From Candidatus Apopatosoma intestinale (lineage in GTDB: Bacteria > Bacillota > Clostridia > Oscillospirales > CAG-272), in the NCBI GenBank assembly GCA_003524145.1, contig DODZ01000042.1:1-62460 (forward strand): a stretch of DNA of 62,460 nt. Reading direction: 5' to 3'. Shown piece after piece: positions 7,409 through 17,245 of the stretch (position 1 is the first letter of the stretch; each line of letters opens with the position of its first letter). The notes beneath the pieces were generated by a model. That model was not told the origin of the DNA. It did no database searches and saw nothing but the letters and a program-made list of their open reading frames with translations. A program made the position numbers and the translations under genes.

Positions 7409-8815
7409 ATGGAAAGCGGGAAGAAGAGAATCATAACCGAAGCTGAAATGGAAAAACAGCATGAATATGCGAGAAGCATTTCCGCGATGATAAGCGGAGG
7501 CAAAAATGCCTGCGTCATAACATACGGTTGTCAGCAGAATGAAGCGGACAGCGAGCGCATAGCGGGTACACTTGCCGATATGGGCTACTGCATCGTTTCC
7601 GAGGCGGCGGATGCCGACCTGATAATAGTAAATACCTGTGCCGTCCGCGACCATGCGGAGAAAAAGGCACTCTCGATAACAGGCGGCTACAAGCACTTAA
7701 AGGAGAAAAATCCCGCGCTCATCATCGGCGTATGCGGCTGTATGGTTTCGCAGGTGAGCATGAGCGACAAGATAAAGAAAAGCTATCCCTATATAGATTT
7801 TGTTTTCGGCACGGAGCATCTCTGGCGACTGCCTGAAATGCTTTACCACACGATGACGGAGGGACGCTCGTTCTATCCAAATGAGGGCGACGCCGTGCTT
7901 GCCGAGGGTGTTCCCGTGCGCCGCGAGAGCAAAGCCCGCGCATGGGTGAGCATAATGTACGGCTGCAATAATTTCTGCACCTACTGCATCGTTCCGTATG
8001 TGCGCGGCAGAGAGAGAAGCCGACGCCCCGAGGATATAGAGGCGGAGGTTCGTGCGCTTGTCGCCGACGGCTGCCGCGAAATAACCTTGCTCGGGCAGAA
8101 TGTCAATTCCTACGGCAAGGAATTTCACGGAGAGTGTGATTTTGCCGACCTGCTCGCACGACTCTGCAAAACAGAGGGCGATTTCATCATCAGATTCATG
8201 ACGAGCCATCCGAAGGACGCTTCAAAGAAGCTTATCGACACGATGGCGGAAAATCCGAAGATAGCGCGTCATTTTCACCTGCCGCTCCAGTCCGGAAGCG
8301 ACAGAATTCTCCGCGAGATGAACAGGCATTATGATACCGCGGCTTATATGGAGCTCATAGATTATATGCGCGAAAAAATGCCCGATATCTCGATAAGCAC
8401 GGATATCATCGTGGGCTTTCCGGGTGAGACGGACGAGGATTTCGGGTGCACGCTCGATATGGTGCGCCGCGTGAGATACGATATGCTTTTTTCGTTTATC
8501 TATTCCAAGCGCGACGGCACGCCTGCGGCTAAAATGGAAAATCAGGTGCCCGATGAGATAAAGAGTGCGCGTTTTGCAAGGCTTCTTGAGGCTCAGGCGG
8601 AAAATGCACTCGCCTGCAACCTCCCGCTTGAGGGCAAGGTTGTCCGTGTTCTCGTGGAGGGCGAAAGCAAGACCGACCCGGAAATGTTCTCGGGCAGAAC
8701 AGGCGGCAATAAGATAGTCCATATCCCTGCCGACGAGAGCCTGCGCGGGCAGTTTGCCGACGTGCGCATTACCAAGGCATTGACCTACGCGCTCATGGGC
8801 GAGGTCGTAAAATAA
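7409..8815 (+). CDS. miaB: tRNA-2-methylthio-N6-dimethylallyladenosine synthase MiaB
   Basis: This 468-residue radical-SAM methylthiotransferase converts i6A37 to ms2i6A37 in tRNAs reading UNN codons. The N-terminal UPF0004 domain has the three auxiliary-cluster cysteines (TYGCQQNE, NTCAVRDHAE, GVCGCM). The radical-SAM motif is CNNFCTYCIVPYVRGRERSR near residue 190. A TRAM domain closes the protein (about 405-466). The start at 7409 has a rather distant GAGAGG. First gene of an operon with mutS, mutL and tgt; the pairing of tRNA modification and mismatch-repair genes is common in Firmicutes. Confidence 0.95.
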   Translation: MESGKKRIITEAEMEKQHEYARSISAMISGGKNACVITYGCQQNEADSERIAGTLADMGYCIVSEAADADLIIVNTCAVRDHAEKKALSITGGYKHLKEKNPALIIGVCGCMVSQVSMSDKIKKSYPYIDFVFGTEHLWRLPEMLYHTMTEGRSFYPNEGDAVLAEGVPVRRESKARAWVSIMYGCNNFCTYCIVPYVRGRERSRRPEDIEAEVRALVADGCREITLLGQNVNSYGKEFHGECDFADLLARLCKTEGDFIIRFMTSHPKDASKKLIDTMAENPKIARHFHLPLQSGSDRILREMNRHYDTAAYMELIDYMREKMPDISISTDIIVGFPGETDEDFGCTLDMVRRVRYDMLFSFIYSKRDGTPAAKMENQVPDEIKSARFARLLEAQAENALACNLPLEGKVVRVLVEGESKTDPEMFSGRTGGNKIVHIPADESLRGQFADVRITKALTYALMGEVVK

Positions 8816-8858
8816 CCGCAAAAACAAAGACAAATCACCTTTTTTCGGAGGAAAAGCA

Positions 8859-11444
8859 ATGCCGACACCTATGATGCAGCAATATCTTGATATAAAGGAC
8901 AAATACAGAGAATATATCCTCATGTATCGCGTAGGCGATTTCTATGAGATGTTCTATGACGATGCCAAGACAGCCTCGCGCGAGCTTGACCTTGTGCTGA
9001 CAGGCAAGGACTGCGGCGAGCCGGAGCGCGCGCCGATGTGCGGTGTGCCTTTTCATGCCGTAGACCCGTATATAGGCAAGCTTGTCGGCAAGGGCTACAA
9101 GGTTGCCATCTGCGAGCAGACGGAGGACCCCGCGCTTGCCAAGGGACTTGTGAAGCGCGATGTCATCCGCATGATAACGCCCGGCACGCTAATGGAATCA
9201 TCCCTGCTTGATGAAAAGAAAAACAACTACATATGCGCGATATATGCCGCGCCGGATTGCTACGGCATAGCTTTTGCCGATATATCTACCGGTCAGACCT
9301 CGGCAACATGGTTTGACGGGGACAACAGGGCGCAGCGACTGCTCTCCGAGATAGGAACATATGCGCCGCGCGAGGCTGTGCTTTCCTGCGCGTGCTCGGC
9401 TATTCCCGAGGCTTCCGACTTCATGCGCGAGCGTCTGCGCTGTACGATAAACGAGGCTCAGCCCGACCGTTTTCGCGCCGAGTCGGCGCTCTCTGCCGCA
9501 GAGGAGCATTTTTCGCCCCTGCCCGATGATTTCACGGAAAACAATCCCGCACTTCTCGCTCTCGGCGGGCTTATCTCCTATGTTGAGGAGACGCAGAAAA
9601 CAAGCCTTTCCAATATTGGCTCGCTCAATTATTACCGCGACGGGCAGTATCTGGAGATAGATGTGAATACACGCCGCAATCTCGAGCTTTGCGAGACGAT
9701 GCGCCGCGCCGAGAAGAAGGGCACACTGCTCTGGGTGCTGGACAAGACAAAGACTGCGGCAGGCGCGCGACTGTTGCGCAAGTTTATAGATTTCCCGCTG
9801 AAAAATCCCTATCATATCGAGCGCAGGCTCGCTTCCGTGGAGGAGCTTTACGCACGCGTCGCCGAGCGCGGCGAAATAGCGGAGCAGCTCTCGGGCGTCA
9901 TGGACTTGGAGCGGCTGATAACAAGAATAGTTTACGGCACGGCGAACGCCCGCGACCTGCGTGCCGTCGCCGCCACGCTCGAGAAAATTCCGCCGATACG
10001 CGATATCATAGCTTCGTTTTCCGCGGGCGAGCTTCCCGGCATATATGCCGAGCTTGACCCGATGGAGGATTTGCGCGCGATAATAGAAGCGGGCATAAAA
10101 GAGGATCCGCCTTTCTCCGTGCGCGAGGGCGGCATCATACGCGACGGCTACAATGCCGATGTCGATTATCTGCGCTCTGTGATGACGAGCAGCAAGTCTC
10201 TCATCGACAATATAGAGGCAACGGAAAAGGAAGCGACGGGCATACGCACGCTGAAGGTCGGCTATAACAGGGTTTTCGGCTATTACATAGAGGTTTCAAA
10301 ATCGTTTGTCGGAAGTGTTCCCGAGAGATATATAAGAAAGCAGACGCTTGCAAACTGCGAGCGCTACATAACGGAAGAGCTCAAGGATATGGAGGCGCAG
10401 ATACTCGGCGCGGGAGAGCGCGTGACTGCGCTGGAATATCAGCTCTTCACAGATATACGCCTGAAGCTCGCCGAAAATGTCCACCGCATTCAGAAGGCGG
10501 CATATCTGCTCTCCAAGCTTGATGTTTTCCTATCGCTTGCCGAGGTGGCGCAGAGAAGCGGATATACGAGACCGACCGTTGACTACGGCGACAGGCTCTG
10601 CATAAAAGACGGGCGCCATCCCGTCGTCGAGCAGACGGCGAGTGACTCGCTCTTCATCCCGAACGATACGGAGCTTGACTGCCGCGGGAATCGCTTTGCG
10701 CTGATAACGGGACCGAATATGGCGGGCAAATCGACATATATGCGTCAGGTGGCGCTTATCTGCATCATGGCGCAGATAGGTTCTTTTGTTCCGGCGAAAG
10801 AAGCGCACATAGGCGTTGTGGACAAGATATTCACGCGCGTCGGTGCCTCGGATGACCTTGCCATGGGCAAATCCACCTTCATGCTCGAGATGAGCGAGGT
10901 GGCATATATACTTGCAAACGCGACGAAAAAGAGCCTTATTATTTATGATGAGATAGGCAGAGGCACGAGCACCTTTGACGGAATGAGCATCGCGCGTGCC
11001 GTCGCTGAGCATACGGTGAATAAGATAGGCGCGAAAACGCTTTTTGCCACGCATTATCACGAGCTGACCACGCTCGAGGACGAGCTTGACGGCGTGGTGA
11101 ACTACAATATCGCGGCAAAGAAGAAGCATGACGATATCGTTTTCCTGCGTAAGATAGTGCGCGGAGCGGCGGACGACAGCTACGGTATTGAGGTGGCAAA
11201 GCTCGCGGGCGTTCCCTCTGCCGTGGTAAGGCGAGCAAAGGAAATTCTCTCTTCGCTTGACGATGGCGCGGCGCAAACCGCACCTGCGCACCGCAGGGCG
11301 GAGGAGGACGAGCCGCAGATGCTTTCATTCGGGAGCATGGCGGAAAATGAGATAACGGATAAGCTTTCAAAAACGGATATCAATACGCTGACTCCGCTCG
11401 AAGCGCTGAATCTTGTATACGAACTCAAAAAAATGATACCCTGA
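8859..11444 (+). CDS. mutS: DNA mismatch repair protein MutS
   Basis: An 861-residue mismatch-recognition ATPase. The N-terminal clamp has the Phe-X-Glu mismatch wedge (VGDFYEMF, near residues 27-34). Connector, lever and clamp domains follow. The ABC-type ATPase has GPNMAGKSTYMRQ (Walker A, near 618), then DDLAMGKSTFMLEM and IIYDEIGRGTSTFDG (Walker B and signature). Full length for MutS1. GGAGG lies just upstream of the ATG. It is followed after 15 bases by mutL. Confidence 0.98.
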   Translation: MPTPMMQQYLDIKDKYREYILMYRVGDFYEMFYDDAKTASRELDLVLTGKDCGEPERAPMCGVPFHAVDPYIGKLVGKGYKVAICEQTEDPALAKGLVKRDVIRMITPGTLMESSLLDEKKNNYICAIYAAPDCYGIAFADISTGQTSATWFDGDNRAQRLLSEIGTYAPREAVLSCACSAIPEASDFMRERLRCTINEAQPDRFRAESALSAAEEHFSPLPDDFTENNPALLALGGLISYVEETQKTSLSNIGSLNYYRDGQYLEIDVNTRRNLELCETMRRAEKKGTLLWVLDKTKTAAGARLLRKFIDFPLKNPYHIERRLASVEELYARVAERGEIAEQLSGVMDLERLITRIVYGTANARDLRAVAATLEKIPPIRDIIASFSAGELPGIYAELDPMEDLRAIIEAGIKEDPPFSVREGGIIRDGYNADVDYLRSVMTSSKSLIDNIEATEKEATGIRTLKVGYNRVFGYYIEVSKSFVGSVPERYIRKQTLANCERYITEELKDMEAQILGAGERVTALEYQLFTDIRLKLAENVHRIQKAAYLLSKLDVFLSLAEVAQRSGYTRPTVDYGDRLCIKDGRHPVVEQTASDSLFIPNDTELDCRGNRFALITGPNMAGKSTYMRQVALICIMAQIGSFVPAKEAHIGVVDKIFTRVGASDDLAMGKSTFMLEMSEVAYILANATKKSLIIYDEIGRGTSTFDGMSIARAVAEHTVNKIGAKTLFATHYHELTTLEDELDGVVNYNIAAKKKHDDIVFLRKIVRGAADDSYGIEVAKLAGVPSAVVRRAKEILSSLDDGAAQTAPAHRRAEEDEPQMLSFGSMAENEITDKLSKTDINTLTPLEALNLVYELKKMIP

Positions 11445-11459
11445 TGAAAGGATAAACGA

Positions 11460-13517
11460 ATGGGAATAATCAATGTTCTCGATATGAGCGTGGCGAACCT
11501 GATCGCCGCAGGCGAGGTTGTGGAGCGACCTGCCTCGGTGATAAAGGAGCTTGCCGAAAACGCGATAGATGCGGGTGCGCGCAGTATCACCGCCGAGATA
11601 AAGCGCGGCGGGGTCTCCTTCATGCGCATAACCGATGACGGATGCGGCATGACTGCGGAGGATGCCGTTGCATGTCTGCGCCGCCATGCCACAAGCAAAA
11701 TCCATACGGCGGCGGATCTCTCTGGCATAACTACACTTGGATTTCGCGGAGAGGCGATGGCGGCTATCTCCGCCGTTACAGATATGCGGATAATGACGCG
11801 TCTGCGCGGCGAGACGGCAGGCACGCTCGTCCGGTGCGAATACGGAAGCGTATCCGAGGTTTCAGAGGGCGGCTTTCCCGAGGGGACTACCGTCATCTGC
11901 GAAAATCTCTTTGCAAGAACACCTGCCAGACTGAAATTTCTGCGCTCCGATGTATCGGAGGGGATAGCTATCTCCTCCCTCATGGAGAAAATGGCACTCT
12001 CTCATCCCGAGATAGCCTTTCGCTATATATGCGACGGCGAAATGCGCTTTTCTACCGCGGGCGACGGCAACCTCAAAAATGCGGTGTATTCCGTTTTCGG
12101 CAAGGGCTTTGCCTCCCGCATGACCGAGGCTTCGGCAAGGAGCGGGGGCATCTCCGTCAGCGGATATATCAGCACACCCGAGAATGTCCGCGGAAACAGG
12201 AACATGCAGCTTTTCTTCATAAATTCGCGCTCTGTACGGAGCAGAACGATGACGGCGGCACTCGAGGCGGCATACAGCTCGTATATCCCGCAGGGAAAAT
12301 TTCCCTCGTGCGTGCTCTTTCTGAAGATTCATGCCTCGGCTGTGGATGTGAATGTGCATCCCGCAAAGCTGGAGGTGAAATTTTCAAATGAAAAGGAAAT
12401 CTTTGATGCCGTTTACTATACGGTGCGCGGTGCGCTTGATGCGAAATTAAACCGCCCTGCCTTTGACCTCATAAAGAAATCGCGCGAGATGACGGATGAA
12501 AAGCTTAAAGTCGTTTCCGGCTTTGCGCCGATAGATGAAAAGAAGCATACGCAGGAGGCGCTTCCCGATTTGCGCTATGCCGGAGAGGGAAAGCCTGAAG
12601 CAAAATCAAAATCGGAAGCAAGAACAGAGCCGGAAGCGGAAAGCTTCGGTTCGGCGGCTTCGCGTTATGCGGCAAACGAGATAAAGCCGATATTTGCACC
12701 CGAGCGGGTATACGCCGATATGCCGCATAATAAGCCGCTCCATGAGGAGAGTACATTCTCCTATGCGGAAAAAACAGATGCAAAGGTCAGTGCGCCGACA
12801 GAATTTCAGGCGGCAAAGACTGAGCCGAAAGAGCCATTCGGTGGGTCAGTTAAAACATATCAGACCGATGTAAAGCAGAGCGACGGCTTCTACGGCGACA
12901 CCGATGCGAGGATAGGCGGACATATAGCAAATGAACTTCCCGAATATCGCATAGTCGGCGAGGTTTTTGAGAGCTATATAATAATGGAGACCGAGGGTAA
13001 GATGCTGATAATAGACAAGCACGCGGCGCATGAACGCATAAACTTTGAGCGTATGAGAGCAAATATGAGTCTCTCCAATCCGTATATGCAGGCGCTGCTT
13101 GTTCCCGAGGTGCTGACGCTTTCGGGTGCGGAGCTCGACGCTGCGCTGAATTTCGGCGCGGAGATAAGCGCCGTAGGCTTCCTTTTTGAGATAAGCGGCA
13201 ACAACATGGTCATTCGCGCCGTTCCGCAGGATATGGGTATCGCCGATGCAAAGGAGCTTTTGCAGACGCTTGTTTCTGCGGCGGCGGATAATCCGGCGGC
13301 ACTTGAAACGAAGAAACGCACGGTATTTGAGCGCGCACTCTATCAGACCTCCTGCAAAGCCGCGATAAAGGCGGGCAGGCATTATGACGATGTGCATATC
13401 CGCTGGATATGCGAAAATCTGCTCAGATACGATTGTATAAAATACTGTCCGCATGGGCGTCCCGTTGCCTTTGAACTCACAAAAGGCGAGATGGACAGGC
13501 GCTTCGGCAGAACTTGA
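11460..13517 (+). CDS. mutL: DNA mismatch repair endonuclease MutL
   Basis: A 685-residue GHKL ATPase that couples MutS to strand incision. The N-terminus shows motif I (VIKELAENAIDAGA) and GFRGEAM. A charged, poorly conserved linker (about 345-475) connects to the C-terminal dimerisation domain. That domain contains DKHAAHERINFE, matching the DQHA(X)2E(X)4E nicking-endonuclease motif with Lys in place of Gln, plus ACKAAIKAG and CPHGRP, the other metal-site motifs. So it is the endonuclease type found in bacteria lacking MutH. Located 15 bases behind mutS. Confidence 0.97.
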   Translation: MGIINVLDMSVANLIAAGEVVERPASVIKELAENAIDAGARSITAEIKRGGVSFMRITDDGCGMTAEDAVACLRRHATSKIHTAADLSGITTLGFRGEAMAAISAVTDMRIMTRLRGETAGTLVRCEYGSVSEVSEGGFPEGTTVICENLFARTPARLKFLRSDVSEGIAISSLMEKMALSHPEIAFRYICDGEMRFSTAGDGNLKNAVYSVFGKGFASRMTEASARSGGISVSGYISTPENVRGNRNMQLFFINSRSVRSRTMTAALEAAYSSYIPQGKFPSCVLFLKIHASAVDVNVHPAKLEVKFSNEKEIFDAVYYTVRGALDAKLNRPAFDLIKKSREMTDEKLKVVSGFAPIDEKKHTQEALPDLRYAGEGKPEAKSKSEARTEPEAESFGSAASRYAANEIKPIFAPERVYADMPHNKPLHEESTFSYAEKTDAKVSAPTEFQAAKTEPKEPFGGSVKTYQTDVKQSDGFYGDTDARIGGHIANELPEYRIVGEVFESYIIMETEGKMLIIDKHAAHERINFERMRANMSLSNPYMQALLVPEVLTLSGAELDAALNFGAEISAVGFLFEISGNNMVIRAVPQDMGIADAKELLQTLVSAAADNPAALETKKRTVFERALYQTSCKAAIKAGRHYDDVHIRWICENLLRYDCIKYCPHGRPVAFELTKGEMDRRFGRT

Positions 13518-13535
13518 TTTTTGAGGTAGATAAAA

Positions 13536-14666
13536 ATGTTCACTCTTATTAAAAAAGATAAAAAAGCCCGTCGCGGCAGATTTGAAACGGTACATGGGAC
13601 GGTGGAAACGCCTGTTTTCATGAATGTAGGCACATGCGCCGCGATAAAAGGCGGCATTTCTACTATGGATCTGAAGGAAATCGGCTGTCAGATAGAGCTT
13701 TCCAATACGTATCATCTCCATGTGCGTCCGGGCGACAATGTGATACGCGATATGGGCGGCATACATAAGTTTTTCAACTGGGACAGACCCGTGCTGACAG
13801 ACAGCGGCGGTTTTCAGGTGTTTTCCCTTGCGGGGCTCCGCAAGATAAAGGAAGAGGGCGTTTATTTCAATTGCCATATAGACGGGCATAAGATTTTTAT
13901 GGGTCCCGAGGAGAGCATGCGTATTCAGTCGAACATCGCTTCCACCGTGGCGATGGCATTTGATGAATGTATAGAAAATCCCTCGCCGCGCGATTATGTG
14001 ATGAAAAGCGTGGAGCGCACGACGCGTTGGCTCGAGCGTTGCAAGGCGGAAATGGCAAGGCTGAATTCGCTCCCCGAAACGATAAACAGAAATCAGATGC
14101 TTTTCGGAATAAATCAGGGCGGCACATATGACGATATCCGCATAGGTCATATGCAGGATATAGCTGCGCTCGACCTTGACGGATATGCGATAGGCGGTCT
14201 TGCGGTGGGCGAGAGCGCGGAGGAAATGTACCGTATAATCGACGCCGTAGAGCCGTATATGCCCGAAAATAAGCCGCGCTACCTCATGGGAGTCGGCACG
14301 CCGATAAATATACTTGAGGCAGTTTGGCGCGGTGTGGATTTCTTCGATTGCGTCATGCCCAGCAGAAATGCCCGCCACGGTACGATTTTTACATGGAAGG
14401 GAACAGTCAATGTAAATAATCAGAAATACATGCGAGACCCGGCACCCATAGATCCCGATTGCGGTTGCCCTGCCTGCCGCAACTATTCAAAGGCATATAT
14501 CCGTCATCTGCTCCGCGCGGGAGAAATGCTCGGAATGCGTCTCTGCGTCCTGCATAATCTCTATTTTTATAATGAGCTTATGGCGAAGATACGCGATGCG
14601 ATAGACGGAGATTATTATGAGGAGTTTTATCGCAAGTATATTGATATTCTCGGAAAGAGAATATAG
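13536..14666 (+). CDS. tgt: tRNA-guanine transglycosylase (queuine tRNA-ribosyltransferase)
   Basis: A 376-residue enzyme exchanging G34 of GUN-anticodon tRNAs for preQ1. Catalytic features are TDSGGFQVFSL near residue 88, FDCVMPSRNARHG (nucleophilic Asp) near 270, and the zinc site CGCPAC...H near 308-340. Length is typical. It ends the miaB-mutS-mutL-tgt transcript, 18 bases after mutL, and is followed by a strong terminator. No preQ1 biosynthesis gene or queA is in the window. Confidence 0.97.
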   Translation: MFTLIKKDKKARRGRFETVHGTVETPVFMNVGTCAAIKGGISTMDLKEIGCQIELSNTYHLHVRPGDNVIRDMGGIHKFFNWDRPVLTDSGGFQVFSLAGLRKIKEEGVYFNCHIDGHKIFMGPEESMRIQSNIASTVAMAFDECIENPSPRDYVMKSVERTTRWLERCKAEMARLNSLPETINRNQMLFGINQGGTYDDIRIGHMQDIAALDLDGYAIGGLAVGESAEEMYRIIDAVEPYMPENKPRYLMGVGTPINILEAVWRGVDFFDCVMPSRNARHGTIFTWKGTVNVNNQKYMRDPAPIDPDCGCPACRNYSKAYIRHLLRAGEMLGMRLCVLHNLYFYNELMAKIRDAIDGDYYEEFYRKYIDILGKRI

Positions 14667-14672
14667 GATATA

Positions 14673-14710
14673 AAAATAAAGAGAAGTCGCTTGTGACTTC
14701 TCTTTATTTT
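14673..14710 (+). terminator. Terminator of the miaB-mutS-mutL-tgt operon
   Basis: A 16-bp near-perfect stem AAAATAAAGAGAAGTC / GACTTCTCTTTATTTT around a GCTTGT loop, continuing into T-rich sequence. Confidence 0.9.
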
Positions 14711-14988
14711 TGAGATAGTTTTCTTTTATCGTACTTTTGCGTGAAGAAGAGGAGGGTTCAGGGTGGCGTAGCCACCTCTGAACGGCGTCGCCGAGACGGA
14801 TGAGGTGTCAATAACGATAAGTCTCTTTAATTATGTCTGCGCACAAACTTAACTCACGCCCGTTTATCTTGTCGCTGCTAATTTCCCTTAATAAGTGGAA
14901 AAGTAAGATAAATCAAAGGTTACTTTTTGATACTTTTCTTTACTGAAAAATACAGCCACACATTTTTTCAAAAAAATCGTAAAAAAAC
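14711..14988. other. Intergenic stretch with one hairpin
   Basis: About 280 bases without a gene. It holds one interrupted palindrome, GTTCAGGGTGGC-GTA-GCCACC-T-CTGAAC (14756-14783), that could be part of a dispersed repeat. The rest is AT-rich leader toward the tRNA promoter. I see no convincing protein or RNA gene. Confidence 0.5.
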
Positions 14989-15017
14989 TTGACAATTTGT
15001 TTCTCCTGTGGTATACT
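14989..15017 (+). promoter_or_regulatory. Promoter of tRNA-Gly
   Basis: TTGACA at 14989-14994 and TATACT at 15012-15017, 17-bp spacer, ending 22 bases before the tRNA. Confidence 0.85.
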
Positions 15018-15039
15018 CAATATGCTTTTTGAAAAGCAC

Positions 15040-15115
15040 GCGGATTTAGCTCATTTGGTAGAGCGCGACCTTGCCAAGGTCGAGGTGGCGGGTTCGAGCC
15101 CCGTAATCCGCTCCA
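15040..15115 (+). tRNA. tRNA-Gly (GCC anticodon)
   Basis: A complete cloverleaf: acceptor stem GCGGATT / AATCCGC, D-arm with GCTCATTTGGTAGAGC, anticodon stem CGACC / GGTCG around TTGCCAA (anticodon GCC), T-arm GCGGG-TTCGAGC-CCCGT, and an encoded CCA end. It is a monocistronic unit with its own promoter and terminator. Confidence 0.97.
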
Positions 15116-15149
15116 AAAAAAATCCAAGCCTATGAGCTTGGATTTTTTA
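15115..15149 (+). terminator. Terminator of tRNA-Gly
   Basis: AATCCAAGC-CTATGA-GCTTGGATT with A-run before and TTTTTTAT after, directly behind the tRNA. Confidence 0.88.
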
Positions 15150-15167
15150 TTATATATGAAATATATT

Positions 15168-15204
15168 GCAGGGCAAGTCATTTTTCGGCTTGCCCTGCGT
15201 TTTT
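15168..15204. terminator. Hairpin between tRNA-Gly and the permease gene
   Basis: A 10-bp stem GCAGGGCAAG / CTTGCCCTGC followed on the plus strand by GTTTTTT. The T-run favours plus-strand termination, but it also sits just past the minus-strand permease stop codon. Confidence 0.55.
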
Positions 15205-15215
15205 TATACAGTAAA

Positions 15216-16664
15216 TTATTCTGTTTTTGCTTCTGTTGTGTTTTCAGGCTCGGTGTCTTCCTTTGACACTTTTTTTCTGCGGTGGAGGAATATGCCGCCT
15301 ACTCCCATGATGACCGCAAATACTATGAGATATCCGAGGCATGGCATACCATGCTTGTATATACAGGTTCCGACCATTATGACGGAGCCGAGTATCGCAA
15401 GCATGGGAAGAACGAAGCGCTTCCAGATATTTTCGTCCCTTGCCTTTACCATCCACATAATGAATATCGGCAGATACATGGCATAGATAGTGATTATCGG
15501 AAGTTCAGATGAATCAAATGCAAAAATGCCGCCCCATGCGCCCGCGAGATTTGCAAAATAGAAGTATGTACCCCACACCGCGCAAACGGCAAGACCGATG
15601 ATGGCGGAGTTGTTGGGCATATTTGTTTTGCCGTCTATCTGAGAGAAAACCTCATGCGCGGGTCCCTGCTTTCTTGCCGCTATGGCATATATGCCGCGCG
15701 TGGAAGCGAGCATAAGACCGTTCAGCGTGCCGAGGCAGGAAATGGCAATAAAGAGATTGAGCAGATTTCCGAGAAAACCGCCGAAAATATTTCTGAATGC
15801 GACTGTGGCACCCTTTTCCACAAGCTCTGAATTTGAAGCACCGCCTGCAACGCCGAGATTATATCCGACATATATCGTGATTATGATTATGCCTCCGAGG
15901 GTGAGCGCTATCGGCAGATTTTTCTTGGAATTTTTCAGTTCTGCATTTATCGATGTTGCGATAATCCAGCCCTCATAAGCGAAAGCTGTCGTACATACGG
16001 CGGCAAAAAGCAGACCCATGAAGGATTTACCCTCCGGAACAGTGGACGATGCGAAGTTTTCGATTAGTGTATGAGAAGAATTGCAGAGTCCGTAGATGAT
16101 GCCGACTACAGTCATGAGAACAAGCGGGACAAACTTGATGACTGTTGTCGTCGTCTGGAATTTGCCCGCGAGCTTGGGCGAAATGCTGTTTACAACATAA
16201 GCCATGCAGAGATAGAACATCATTATAACCATGCATTCCGGTCCTATTATACAACCGCCCTCTGCCGCAGGAATGGTCATGGGGAAATTCGGATTTGCCG
16301 TGGTGAGAAATACAAGCGTATAACGTGCGGAAACCCATGCGAGAACGCTTGTCATGGCAGGGTAATAGATAAAAGTGGTAAACCAGCCCATATAGTAAGC
16401 ATATTTGCCGCCCACGAGAGCTTCGGCATAGTCGACTATACCGTTTACCTTTTCGAATTTCTGTGCCATGCCGGAGAACGCGAGCAGGCAGAAGAGCATT
16501 ATCGCGCCGCCGATGAGCCATGCAAGTACGCCTATTTTAAGGTTGCTTCCCGTGGCATCGAGGATGTCCTGCGCCTTGAAGAAGATGCCGGAACCGACAA
16601 CTATGCCGACAACCATACATATGGCTGTAAACAGCCCGTACTTTTTAGTCAGTTTGTTTTCCAT
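15216..16664 (-). CDS. APC-family amino acid permease
   Basis: A 482-residue membrane protein with about 12 hydrophobic segments. The first carries the APC-family signature VVGIVVGSGIFFKAQDIL (residues about 18-35). The organisation resembles serine/threonine exchangers and other L-type amino-acid antiporters (YkbA/SteT-like). The tail is charged and short. The gene is monocistronic with its own near-consensus promoter. The substrate cannot be read from the sequence. Confidence 0.88.
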   Translation of the reverse strand: MENKLTKKYGLFTAICMVVGIVVGSGIFFKAQDILDATGSNLKIGVLAWLIGGAIMLFCLLAFSGMAQKFEKVNGIVDYAEALVGGKYAYYMGWFTTFIYYPAMTSVLAWVSARYTLVFLTTANPNFPMTIPAAEGGCIIGPECMVIMMFYLCMAYVVNSISPKLAGKFQTTTTVIKFVPLVLMTVVGIIYGLCNSSHTLIENFASSTVPEGKSFMGLLFAAVCTTAFAYEGWIIATSINAELKNSKKNLPIALTLGGIIIITIYVGYNLGVAGGASNSELVEKGATVAFRNIFGGFLGNLLNLFIAISCLGTLNGLMLASTRGIYAIAARKQGPAHEVFSQIDGKTNMPNNSAIIGLAVCAVWGTYFYFANLAGAWGGIFAFDSSELPIITIYAMYLPIFIMWMVKARDENIWKRFVLPMLAILGSVIMVGTCIYKHGMPCLGYLIVFAVIMGVGGIFLHRRKKVSKEDTEPENTTEAKTE

Positions 16665-16701
16665 TGATTTTTTCCTTCCAAAAATAAAAAAATATATAGA
16701 T

Positions 16702-16730
16702 AGTATACACTATGGAAAATAATTTGTCAA
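16702..16730 (-). promoter_or_regulatory. Promoter of the amino acid permease
   Basis: On the minus strand TTGACA (16730-16725), 17-bp spacer, TATACT (16707-16702). Confidence 0.82.
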
Positions 16731-16747
16731 GTTTTTGCGGTTATAAA

Positions 16748-16788
16748 ATAAAATTTAGCGTATTAACAGGAAAATACGATAAATTTTA
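16748..16788 (-). terminator. Terminator after aroQ
   Basis: On the minus strand an interrupted AT-rich stem AAAATTTATCGTATT / AATACGCTAAATTTT followed by ATTTTAT. Confidence 0.6.
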
Positions 16789-16795
16789 TCAGATA

Positions 16796-17245
16796 TCAAG
16801 ACATATTCAAGAATTTTTTGCAATGTGAGATAAGCTCGTTCATTGCGAGGATGTATCCCTCAAAGCCCTTGCCGGCTATCGTTTTCAGAGCTACGGGCGA
16901 AACATACGAAATGCGGCGGAAAGCCTCGCGCGAGCTTATATCCGAGATATGCACCTCCACCGTCGGGATGCCGACAGCCTTGAGCGCATCGGGTATGGCA
17001 ATGCTTGTATGCGTATATGCCGCGGGGTTTATGACTATGCCGTCTGTGTTTCCGTAGGCGCTCTGAATCTTGTCCACGATATCGCCCTCGTGATTTGACT
17101 GGTAAAATTCGACGGCGACACCGAGCCTGTCCGCTTCTTCCTTTATATATAAAAGAAGGTCGTCGTAGGTTTTTCTGCCGTAGATATCCGGCTCGCGTAT
17201 GCCGAGCATATTGAGGTTCGGTCCGTTAATTACGAGTATTTTCAT
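16796..17245 (-). CDS. aroQ: 3-dehydroquinate dehydratase, type II
   Basis: A 149-residue type II dehydroquinase, which removes water from 3-dehydroquinate in the shikimate pathway. The signature NGPNLNMLGIREPDIYG (residues 7-23) includes the catalytic Tyr and Arg. NPAAYTHTSIAI supplies the Asn and His, and EVHISDISSREAFR the C-terminal binding loop. Length is normal. The ATG overlaps the stop codon of the upstream aroE/aroK fusion by 4 bases (ATGA), so translation is probably coupled. Confidence 0.97.
   Translation of the reverse strand: MKILVINGPNLNMLGIREPDIYGRKTYDDLLLYIKEEADRLGVAVEFYQSNHEGDIVDKIQSAYGNTDGIVINPAAYTHTSIAIPDALKAVGIPTVEVHISDISSREAFRRISYVSPVALKTIAGKGFEGYILAMNELISHCKKFLNMS

Noticed and set aside
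12846..14378. 510-residue minus-strand open frame across mutL and tgt
   Set aside because: It is antisense to two conserved genes and its Arg/His/Ala-rich composition is typical of shadow frames.
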